This document shows, piece after piece, positions 1 through 5,721 of a stretch of 10,384 bases of DNA. Location: NCBI GenBank assembly GCA_946414625.1, contig CAMKPI010000050.1:1-10384 (forward strand), read 5' to 3'. The position numbers were made by a program, and so were the translations under genes. Origin of the DNA: an uncultured Spirochaetaceae bacterium (GTDB lineage Bacteria; Spirochaetota; Spirochaetia; Sphaerochaetales; Sphaerochaetaceae). Within the stretch, counting starts at the first letter, position 1, and every line of letters begins with the position of its first letter. The notes beneath the pieces are model-generated. The model worked only from the letters and a program-made list of their open reading frames with translations, was not told the DNA's origin and did not search any database.

Positions 1-897
1 AGAGCCTCCGCAGTGAGTAGCGTGTCCGATCCGGCTGGGCAGACCCCTCCCGCGGTGAGCTGTAGCGCCGATCCGGTTGGGAAGTCCTCGCTTGAGGGGA
101 ACCCATCCACCGACGTACGAACAAAGGATTTTCAGCATGGAGGTCAAAAGACCGCTGTGGTTGTGAATTGCTGCACCAGCCGCCGCATCGAGGATATTGC
201 AAGCCAATTCGGGGCAGAGGTCTTCCGGACTGAGGTCGGGGAGCCCAACGTGGTTGAACTCTCCGCGTCTCTCCGGCGTCGGGGGTATTTTGTGCCGGTT
301 TTGGGCGAGGGCTCCAACGGTGGAAACATCGTCTATCCCGCCCAGGTTCGCGACCCACTGAATACGCTGATGTGCATGCTTCTTCTTTTGTCCCGAGGTA
401 TGTCACTTGAGGCCGCGCTGCGGAAGATTCCGCCGTATATCAGCACTGACGCATATTTCGAAGACGGCGTCATGCATCTCTGGAATATTGATTTCAACAG
501 CCTGAAAAGCCGATACCTGGAGCGGTTTGCCGCTGAATGGGAGAGCCGCGAATCCGGTCTTCTTAGCCGTGGAATATTCGACTATGAGATAATCCGTACT
601 TCATCTCAAAGCGAGGAGATTCTTTTTGAGCGTCGAAGCTGTGATGCAGAGGAAATCAGGCACACGAAGAGGTCTTTTGACAGATTTGACGGGAATCTCG
701 CCGGATCACTGAGAATTCACTTTTTCGACAAAGACGGGGCTGTATGCGCATATATATGGCTTCGCCCGAGCGGAACCGAGCCATTACTCAGAGTTCTCGC
801 TGATGTGAGAGGAGGCGGTGCCGAAGCCGGGTCCTTGCACGACTATTTGCTGGACTGGCAGCGCGCCATGGTGTCGAGAGCGGCAGAAGCCCTGTGA
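1..897 (+). CDS. Alpha-D-phosphohexomutase (phosphoglucomutase/phosphomannomutase family), 5' truncated
   Basis: C-terminal part of a phosphohexomutase, which moves a phosphate between C6 and C1 of a hexose phosphate in the cytoplasm. The frame is open from base 1 with no stop, so the gene starts left of the window; the GTG at base 13 lies inside a repeat and has no ribosome binding site. Numbering codons from base 1, a GEGSNGG loop near codon 102 fits the sugar-binding loop of domain III. RPSGTEP near codon 255 is the typical phosphate-binding loop of domain IV. The phosphoserine and metal-loop domains are outside the window. The first ~45 codons are Ser/Pro/Gly-rich, include a 14-residue tandem repeat, and seem to be an insert ahead of domain III. 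Substrate specificity cannot be decided. No terminator is evident after the stop. Confidence 0.85.
   Translation, partial: RASAVSSVSDPAGQTPPAVSCSADPVGKSSLEGNPSTDVRTKDFQHGGQKTAVVVNCCTSRRIEDIASQFGAEVFRTEVGEPNVVELSASLRRRGYFVPVLGEGSNGGNIVYPAQVRDPLNTLMCMLLLLSRGMSLEAALRKIPPYISTDAYFEDGVMHLWNIDFNSLKSRYLERFAAEWESRESGLLSRGIFDYEIIRTSSQSEEILFERRSCDAEEIRHTKRSFDRFDGNLAGSLRIHFFDKDGAVCAYIWLRPSGTEPLLRVLADVRGGGAEAGSLHDYLLDWQRAMVSRAAEAL
4..87 (+). repeat. In-frame 42-bp tandem repeat, two copies, in the phosphohexomutase gene
   Basis: Copies at 4-45 and 46-87 match at about two thirds of positions and are best conserved around the CGATCCGG core (27-34 and 69-76). The period is exactly 42 bp, or 14 codons, so the protein repeats a pattern of the form AVSxxxDPxGxxxP. 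A perfect codon multiple suggests in-frame duplication tolerated in a surface loop. More copies may lie to the left of the window. Confidence 0.65.
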
Positions 898-1189
898 TTG
901 TTTCTTCTTTGTTGATGTGAGGGAATTTGCATGGAAATATTAAGAGTTTCAGCAGAAGCTATGATCGCTTGACAAGATCCGGGTGTGTGGATCAGGGTAT
1001 CAGGGTACGTAGGTCTCTACCTACCGTTTGGTAGAAAAATTTTCAAAAAATTTGAAAAAAACGCTGTTTAACCTTGCATCTGGGCATTTATTTCGGTAAA
1101 AGATTAAAGAGAAAAACACGGAAGCCATGGTCAAGGTTCGGTGTCGTAAGATTCCAGCCTTGCAGGGTTTCAAGAAAAAGGATGCATAG
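898..1189 (+). promoter_or_regulatory. rplU 5' region: possible promoter, alternative hairpins, phased A-tracts
   Basis: This 292-bp gap contains a perfect TTGACA at 969-974, but no good -10 lies 16-18 bp downstream; GGGTAT at 995-1000 would need a 20-bp spacer. The 8-mer ATCAGGGT is directly repeated at 991-998 and 999-1006. A 6-bp hairpin (GTAGGT/ACCTAC, 1009-1024) overlaps a 5-bp hairpin (CTACC/GGTAG, 1021-1034), so only one can form at a time. A-tracts then start at 1035, 1045 and 1055, exactly one helical turn apart, and 1040-1058 is a perfect 8-bp inverted repeat with a 3-nt loop. A long structured leader suits a ribosomal-protein operon, and L21 leaders are known in Firmicutes, but I cannot match this one to them. 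A ribosome binding site of AAGGA type lies near 1178-1182. Confidence 0.4.
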
Positions 1190-1501
1190 ATGTACGCATT
1201 GGTTGAAATTTTGGGCAAGCAGTACAAAGCTGAGGTCGGTAAGGATATCCAGGTGGATCTCGTCCATGAGGATGAGGGTGCCAAGGTGACCTACGAATCG
1301 GTTCTTGCCATTGTGGATGGTGATTCCACAAGGTTTGGCACGCCGTATATCACGGGTGCGAGTGTTGTAGCCACGCTGAAGGAAAGCTTCAAGGACAAGA
1401 AGGTTCGTGTCTACAAGTTCCATAGAAGAAAGGGCTACCGCAGGACCCACGGCCACAGGCAGCAGTATTCAATCCTTTCGATCGACAGCATTAACGCTTA
1501 A
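1190..1501 (+). CDS. rplU: 50S ribosomal protein L21
   Basis: L21 of the large ribosomal subunit, 103 residues, which is the usual bacterial length. The start MYALVEILGKQYK is the characteristic L21 opening with its conserved GKQY. The basic C-terminal half with YKFHRRKGYRRTHGHRQ is the 23S rRNA-binding end typical of the family. An AAGGA-type ribosome binding site precedes the ATG by about 7 nt. rpmA follows after 12 nt, the classic rplU-rpmA pair. In many Firmicutes a gene for the L27-processing protease Prp lies between the two; there is no room for one here. The 292-bp upstream region may carry regulation. Confidence 0.97.
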   Translation: MYALVEILGKQYKAEVGKDIQVDLVHEDEGAKVTYESVLAIVDGDSTRFGTPYITGASVVATLKESFKDKKVRVYKFHRRKGYRRTHGHRQQYSILSIDSINA

Positions 1502-1513
1502 GGAGGTACGCAG

Positions 1514-1768
1514 ATGGCTCATCATAAAGGTGGCGGTTCGTCCAAGAACGGAAGAGATTCGAATGCCCAGAGGCTGGGTGTCAAGCGCTTCGGCGGTCAG
1601 GCTGTAAAGGCCGGTGAGATTATCGTGCGCCAGCACGGTACCAAGATCCATCCGGGTGACAATGTTGGACTTGGTTCGGATTACACGCTTTTCGCGAAGA
1701 CTGAGGGTAAGGTTGATTTTTATAAGAGAAACAATCGTAACTACGTCAAGATCGACATGGCGGAGTAA
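1514..1768 (+). CDS. rpmA: 50S ribosomal protein L27
   Basis: L27 of the large subunit, 84 residues, full length for the family. Its N-terminal tail reaches the peptidyl-transferase centre. The protein begins directly with MAHHKGGGSSKNGRDS, the mature-type N-terminus, without the short cleavable extension found where Prp processing occurs; this agrees with the absence of a prp gene upstream. The ribosome binding site is a near-perfect TAAGGAGG at 1499-1506 that overlaps the rplU stop codon, so translation of the two genes is probably coupled. A rho-independent terminator begins 30 bp after the stop, ending the rplU-rpmA unit. Confidence 0.97.
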   Translation: MAHHKGGGSSKNGRDSNAQRLGVKRFGGQAVKAGEIIVRQHGTKIHPGDNVGLGSDYTLFAKTEGKVDFYKRNNRNYVKIDMAE

Positions 1769-1798
1769 GAGCTGTATATTCGTTCATGCGTATTATTG

Positions 1799-1826
1799 AG
1801 AGCGTCGTCAAGGCGCTCTTTTTCTT
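1799..1826 (+). terminator. Rho-independent terminator after rpmA
   Basis: AGAGCG at 1799-1804 pairs with CGCTCT at 1814-1819, and T-G and C-G pairs extend the stem inward to a 5-nt loop. The 3' arm runs into a T-rich tract (TCTTTTTCTTT). It separates the ribosomal-protein genes from obg. Confidence 0.8.
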
Positions 1827-2107
1827 TGTCTGGGCAGGTTTTCCGGAAAAAGTCGCGTGCTGTTATTGCGCGGGAGGCGCAAAGAAGTGTGTGCCGGAGA
1901 GGGCTTGGACTTGCTTGTCGAATGACTCTTACACGCGCAAGAAAGGGGATTCGCATAGTCTCCGTGCCAAACTGGATGCGCCCTCCGTGTTACCAGATAT
2001 CACCGCGCCACCATAGGGGATCCGCATAGTCTCCGTGCCAAACTGGATGTGTTGCGAATGCCTCTTATGCGCGCAAGTTGGGGAATCCCGCTCTTTTTCT
2101 TTGTCTG
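1815..2107 (+). repeat. 18-bp direct repeat: copy of the rpmA terminator's 3' end placed before obg
   Basis: GCTCTTTTTCTTTGTCTG occurs identically at 1815-1832, where it is most of the 3' arm plus T-tract of the rpmA terminator, and at 2090-2107, just before the obg -10 box. The second copy lacks a matching 5' arm and should not terminate. Everything between the two copies is repeat-rich non-coding sequence, which suggests a duplication or insertion event between rpmA and obg. Confidence 0.7.
1920..2090 (+). repeat. Intergenic mosaic of degenerate direct repeats between rpmA and obg
   Basis: Two element types can be seen. A 34-bp element occurs at 1945-1978 and 2016-2049 with one mismatch; its core is CATAGTCTCCGTGCCAAAC and the copies are separated by 37 bp. 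A 22-bp element, reading GAATG then CTCTTA then CGCGCAAG, occurs at 1920-1941 and 2056-2077 with three mismatches. The order is therefore short, long, long, short. No gene is apparent in 1769-2129: the small open frames there lack ribosome binding sites and cross the terminator or the repeats. Confidence 0.7.
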
Positions 2108-2122
2108 AAATTCAGTTATAAT
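2095..2122 (+). promoter_or_regulatory. Probable obg promoter with consensus -10, possibly giving a leaderless mRNA
   Basis: A perfect TATAAT lies at 2117-2122. The only -35 candidate is a weak TTTTCT at 2095-2100 with a 16-bp spacer, in a T-rich tract. The obg ATG begins 7 nt after the -10, where transcription would be expected to start, and there is no Shine-Dalgarno sequence between them. Confidence 0.5.
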
Positions 2123-2129
2123 CGCGGCT

Positions 2130-3401
2130 ATGGTAGGATTTGCGGATGAAACATATATAGATGTCGCTTCAGGGCGCGGCGGTCATGGCTGCGTTTCGTT
2201 CAGGCGTGAGAAATACGTTGAAAGGGGAGGTCCCGACGGCGGGGACGGGGGACGCGGGGGAGATCTCGTATTTGTTGTAAAAAACAATCTGCGGACCCTC
2301 TCTCATTTGAAGACAATCCGTACTTTCCGGGCGGAGAACGGGCAGAACGGAATGGGAGCCCGCTGCTACGGACGGGACGGCAGGGATATGGAAGTGCCGG
2401 TGCCTCCCGGAACGGTGATCCGCGACGCCGAGACCGGTGCGTTGATAAAGGATCTCGCGGGATTGGAACGCTTTGTGTTCCTCAAAGGCGGTAGAGGAGG
2501 GCTTGGGAACTGGCATTTTCGTTCGTCTACAAGGCAGGCTCCTCGTTTTGCGCAGCCGGGCGAGGAAGGCGTGGAGATGCGGGTCGGTCTCGAGCTGCAG
2601 CTGATTGCAGATATCGGTTTCGTGGGATATCCGAACGCAGGGAAAAGCAGCCTGATCAATATGCTTACTAACGCGAGAAGCCGTGTGGCTCCATATCCTT
2701 TTACTACCAAAATCCCTCATCTTGGTATGATGCGCCTCTATGGACAGGATGTGACCCTGGCGGACATTCCAGGGCTCATCGACGGAGCGTCCAGGGGTGA
2801 GGGTATGGGATTCAAGTTTCTGCGCCATATAACCCGGACCGCCGCACTCGCCTACTTTGTGGACATGTCGCTTCCGGACTGCCTGTCTCAGTACGAGTCA
2901 CTGCGGTCTGAGCTCGGGGCATATTCGCCTGATCTTCTTAAAAAGCCGGAGATTCTTTTGGGAACAAAGCTTGACGAGACCGGTGCAAGAGATAATTTCA
3001 AGCTCTTCAAGGAAAAGTATGCGGACAAGGAAGTCTACGGCATCACGATTCTTGACGACGAGACTCTGAAACCTGTTATGAACGCTTTTGTGGACGTTGT
3101 GAAGAGAGTCCAGAATAGGAACTCCGGTCCTTCGGCGGACAGGGCGGAAGAGGAGAGCATCGGAGCGATTCAAAACGGCGCCAGTGCTACTCACGACGCT
3201 GAGGACGGATTTGATTCTGATACTTCCTTCGCGGAGTCTTCATCTGAAGACAATGGACGCGTTTCGGATGAAAGACGCTCCGACACTATTCACAAGTCCT
3301 TTTATGACGGATCGCCTCGCAAGGCTGACGCCGACGACTCGTTTTCCTGCCCGGAAGATGAAGACACCGACGATGAGTCGCCCGTGTTCGAGGAGGGCTG
3401 A
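2130..3401 (+). CDS. obg: Obg family GTPase (ribosome assembly / stress GTPase)
   Basis: Essential cytoplasmic GTPase that acts in 50S subunit maturation. It has 423 residues. The glycine-rich Obg fold covers roughly residues 1-158 (GGHGCVSFRREKYVERGGP, then PDGGDGGRGG). The G domain follows: P-loop GYPNAGKSS at 166-174, switch region with PFTTK, DIPG at 212-215, and TKLD at 279-282 as the base-recognition motif. TKxD in place of NKxD is also used by other small GTPases and should keep guanine specificity. Residues from about 335 form a ~90-residue acidic, Ser/Asp/Glu-rich, probably disordered tail; no OCT domain is recognised. The start is fixed by the family N-terminus although it lacks a ribosome binding site. 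nadD follows after 2 nt. Confidence 0.96.
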   Translation: MVGFADETYIDVASGRGGHGCVSFRREKYVERGGPDGGDGGRGGDLVFVVKNNLRTLSHLKTIRTFRAENGQNGMGARCYGRDGRDMEVPVPPGTVIRDAETGALIKDLAGLERFVFLKGGRGGLGNWHFRSSTRQAPRFAQPGEEGVEMRVGLELQLIADIGFVGYPNAGKSSLINMLTNARSRVAPYPFTTKIPHLGMMRLYGQDVTLADIPGLIDGASRGEGMGFKFLRHITRTAALAYFVDMSLPDCLSQYESLRSELGAYSPDLLKKPEILLGTKLDETGARDNFKLFKEKYADKEVYGITILDDETLKPVMNAFVDVVKRVQNRNSGPSADRAEEESIGAIQNGASATHDAEDGFDSDTSFAESSSEDNGRVSDERRSDTIHKSFYDGSPRKADADDSFSCPEDEDTDDESPVFEEG

Positions 3402-3403
3402 AG

Positions 3404-5101
3404 GTGGAAGGTGTTGGTGTTAAAAACGCTGTGAAGACCGCTGTTCTTGGAGGAACATTCGACCCTGTTCACAGGGGGCATCTTGCTCTGATTCATGAAG
3501 TTGCGGCAAATACGGATTATACACACTTCGTTCTGCTTCCTGCGGCGTTGAGCAACTTTAAAAGGGATTCCCGACCTGTTGCTTCAGACAAGGAGAGACT
3601 CACAATGCTGCGCCTGGCTTTGTCTGATTATAAATCTATATATCCGGAAGATTTGAATGTTGAGATTGACATCTCAGAGATAGAGATCCACAGGGGCGGC
3701 GTCTCATATACATACGACACCGTCATGGCGCTGAAGAAGGAGCTTGGAGATCCGGGTCTGAATACAATCCCTGCCGAGCGCGGCGTTGAGAACTGCTCTG
3801 CGGGTGTCGATAATAGTCGCGCTGAGCGCGGCGCGGATAACCGTCCTGCGGGTTCCAGCACAAAGGACACGGAGCGCGGCGAGGGCGCAGGAAGTCGCCC
3901 TGCGTGCGCCGATAATAGTCGCGCTGAGCGCGGCGCGGATGATGCCGCTTTCGTGGTGTCAAATTGTTCGCCACAATCGTGTGGGGGTGGCACAAGCGGT
4001 GCCGAGCGCGGCGAGGGCGCGGGAAGTTGCCCTGCGTGCGCCGGGAAAAGCGCGGAATTCTGCCCAGAGGGTGCCGGGACAAAGGGCGCTGAGCGCGGCG
4101 CGGACTTGGAATTCTGCCTCAAGGCAGGAAGTGTCGCCCAGAGCCCCACCGAAAGCAGGCCACGCGATGATGACTCTGGTTCCTGTAAAGACATTGCTTC
4201 TTCCGACAGGATCGGCTTCATAATCGGGGACGACCATATTGAGCGACTCGGAAACTGGTATAAATACGATCTTCTGATAAATGAGGTGGAGTTTCTGATC
4301 TGTCCGAGACAGTGCGATGAAGCTGTGTGGTCGCGTCTTGACAGCGCTGTGTGTTATAAAAGAATAAACCTTGAAAAGAATTACGTCGAAAACTCCACGG
4401 ATCTTCGCCGGGATTTCTTGAAGTATTCCTTCTATCTTTCTCCGTCCGTCCGAGACTACGCAATGAGAAATGAGATATATTACAAGCGGGCCCGGACGAC
4501 GGAAGAACTGTCCGCTCACCTGAAGAAGACAGTGTCTGAAAAGAGGTATATCCATAGCATCGGGGTTGCGGAGACCACCGCGAGGATTCTTTGTCGCTAC
4601 GGGCTGTCTGCGGACGTGGCTGAATGGAACGGTTTTTCCGCCGCTGAGTTTTGCGGGCTGTCTCACGATCTCGCCCGAGAGACTGTGGACTCCGTGCTTC
4701 TCAGATATTGCCGGGAGGCGGGGCTTCCGCTGACCGAAGACGAAGTCCTGCATCCGGTCCTTGCCCACGGAATAGTTTCCGCTGATATCGCGAGGCACCT
4801 TTGCGGAGAATACCCCGAAGAGTGGAGGCGGGCGATACAGGTGCACACCACAGGAGACACAGACATGTCGCCGCTCGCTCTCGCGCTTTTTGCCGCAGAT
4901 TTCATCGAGCCGTCAAGAATCTATCTTGATGATGAAAAACGTGCATATTACCTTTCAAAACCGACATTGGAGAGCCTCGTTTATGTGGTTCTTTGCGACA
5001 TGATGGCGCATTGGAGCACCAGGGCGGACATTACCGCCACGGAAAAAACCCTTCGGATGAAGGCGGCACTTGAAAACAGCATTTCGGAGGAGAGCCTGTG
5101 A
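3404..5101 (+). CDS. nadD: Fusion of nicotinate-mononucleotide adenylyltransferase (NadD) and HD-domain Ap4A hydrolase (YqeK), with repeat-rich insert
   Basis: Predicted bifunctional cytoplasmic protein of 565 residues. The N-terminal NadD domain makes nicotinate adenine dinucleotide from NaMN and ATP: GGTFDPVHRGH at 16-26 is the nucleotide-binding HxGH motif, FIIGDD is at 272-277, and LSPSVRDY from 345 matches the second phosphate-binding motif (ISSTxIR). The C-terminal part, from about residue 362, is a YqeK-type HD domain: RYIHSIG (H384), SHDLAR (H421, D422), HPVLAHG (H450, H455), VHTTG (H481) and AADFIEPSR (D499). YqeK enzymes cleave Ap4A to ADP. Residues ~118-267 are a low-complexity insert absent from ordinary NadD; without it the NadD part is about 215 residues, the usual size. 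The GTG start has AGGAGG 7 nt upstream, inside the end of obg. The next gene overlaps the stop by 4 nt. Such fusions are known elsewhere; the insert is the oddity. Confidence 0.93.
   Translation: MEGVGVKNAVKTAVLGGTFDPVHRGHLALIHEVAANTDYTHFVLLPAALSNFKRDSRPVASDKERLTMLRLALSDYKSIYPEDLNVEIDISEIEIHRGGVSYTYDTVMALKKELGDPGLNTIPAERGVENCSAGVDNSRAERGADNRPAGSSTKDTERGEGAGSRPACADNSRAERGADDAAFVVSNCSPQSCGGGTSGAERGEGAGSCPACAGKSAEFCPEGAGTKGAERGADLEFCLKAGSVAQSPTESRPRDDDSGSCKDIASSDRIGFIIGDDHIERLGNWYKYDLLINEVEFLICPRQCDEAVWSRLDSAVCYKRINLEKNYVENSTDLRRDFLKYSFYLSPSVRDYAMRNEIYYKRARTTEELSAHLKKTVSEKRYIHSIGVAETTARILCRYGLSADVAEWNGFSAAEFCGLSHDLARETVDSVLLRYCREAGLPLTEDEVLHPVLAHGIVSADIARHLCGEYPEEWRRAIQVHTTGDTDMSPLALALFAADFIEPSRIYLDDEKRAYYLSKPTLESLVYVVLCDMMAHWSTRADITATEKTLRMKAALENSISEESL
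3772..4110 (+). repeat. In-frame repeat region encoding six ERG-centred units inside nadD
   Basis: The motif [A/T]ERG starts at residues 124, 140, 156, 174, 200 and 229, each encoded around GAGCGCGGCG. A 31-bp stretch is identical at 3808-3838 and 3910-3940 (offset 102 bp). A 39-bp stretch at 3872-3910 recurs at 4004-4042 with two mismatches (offset 132 bp). Both offsets are codon multiples. The encoded segment is rich in Gly, Ala, Ser, Arg, Glu and Cys, including a CPAC (CxxC) motif. This indicates growth by in-frame duplication. Confidence 0.85.
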
Positions 5102-5721
5102 AAACTCCGGCACGCGTGATGCGGAATATTCTTTTGCTCCTTTCAATTTGTGTTGTCTTAACCCTTTGCGCTGTATCGTGCAAAAAGGAAAAAAGCAATC
5201 AGGTATACTACGGCTACTGTGAACAGGCCTCGTTCATTCTCGTCTATAATGGCAGAAAGGACACTCTTTACTATGTGTCCGTTCCTACAGAGGCTATAAA
5301 CGAATGGGGTTGGAGGCAGGGCTTCGAGTTTTACACTGATAGTTTCAGGAATTTTGTCGGTCTGGAGGAGACGGGATTGATCCTCACGAGCAATGAGGCT
5401 TTCATCACGGTAAAGAGTATATTGGATTCGCTTTCGCTTTCATCCGACCCTGAAAACCTTCGGAACCCGGAAAGCAAAGATATCTCGGACGGATCCGCAA
5501 CGAGGAGGCTACGCACCCTTGTGGACATGTCAGCGGAATTCAGGAATCCGTCGGTCTCGGAGAAAATCAGGATTATTTGCGGTCTTGATTTAAGTCCACT
5601 TTTCGCTGTTTTGGGGAAGGACTCAACAAAAACAATCGTTTTGGACGCGAGAAGCGTGTTCACGGACGATTTGGACTTTTCACAGGAGTATTTCAGACGG
5701 TGGTTCACCCAGATTTTATAA
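5098..5721 (+). CDS. Predicted lipoprotein of unknown function
   Basis: A 207-residue protein that I do not recognise. It has a short basic N-terminus, a hydrophobic segment (about residues 9-27) and an LCAVSC lipobox with the lipidated Cys at 28, fitting the relaxed spirochaete consensus. The mature part opens with the charged run KKEK, as is usual for exported lipoproteins, and shows no recognisable catalytic motif. It probably sits in a membrane facing the periplasm. The GTG start overlaps the nadD-yqeK stop as GTGA, and GGAGG lies just upstream, so translation is likely coupled. Its 3' end overlaps the transporter gene by 22 nt. Position inside the obg-nadD run suggests co-expression with housekeeping genes but does not reveal a role. 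Confidence 0.8.
   Translation: MKTPARVMRNILLLLSICVVLTLCAVSCKKEKSNQVYYGYCEQASFILVYNGRKDTLYYVSVPTEAINEWGWRQGFEFYTDSFRNFVGLEETGLILTSNEAFITVKSILDSLSLSSDPENLRNPESKDISDGSATRRLRTLVDMSAEFRNPSVSEKIRIICGLDLSPLFAVLGKDSTKTIVLDARSVFTDDLDFSQEYFRRWFTQIL

Noticed and set aside
1786..2029. Two overlapping plus-strand open frames of about 76 codons between rpmA and obg
   Set aside because: They start inside the rpmA terminator, run through degenerate repeats and lack ribosome binding sites.
1945..2049. CRISPR-like geometry (34-bp repeat, 37-bp gap), also 37/35 bp at 7308-7416
   Set aside because: Only two repeats per locus, the repeats of the two loci differ, there is no leader or cas gene, and flanking sequence holds degenerate copies of the same elements, as expected for decaying repeats.
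2169..2828. 219-codon minus-strand open frame opposite obg
   Set aside because: Opposite the conserved Obg coding sequence, no ribosome binding site evident and no recognisable domain.
2961..2975. TKLD instead of NKxD in Obg as a sign of lost GTP specificity
   Set aside because: TKxD is a working base-recognition variant in other small GTPases, and all other G motifs are intact.
3628..4846. Long minus-strand open frames (to 197 and 295 codons) opposite nadD-yqeK, and a plus-strand alternative frame 3786-4223
   Set aside because: The GC-rich repeat is open in several frames at once. The NadD frame alone carries family motifs on both sides of the repeat.
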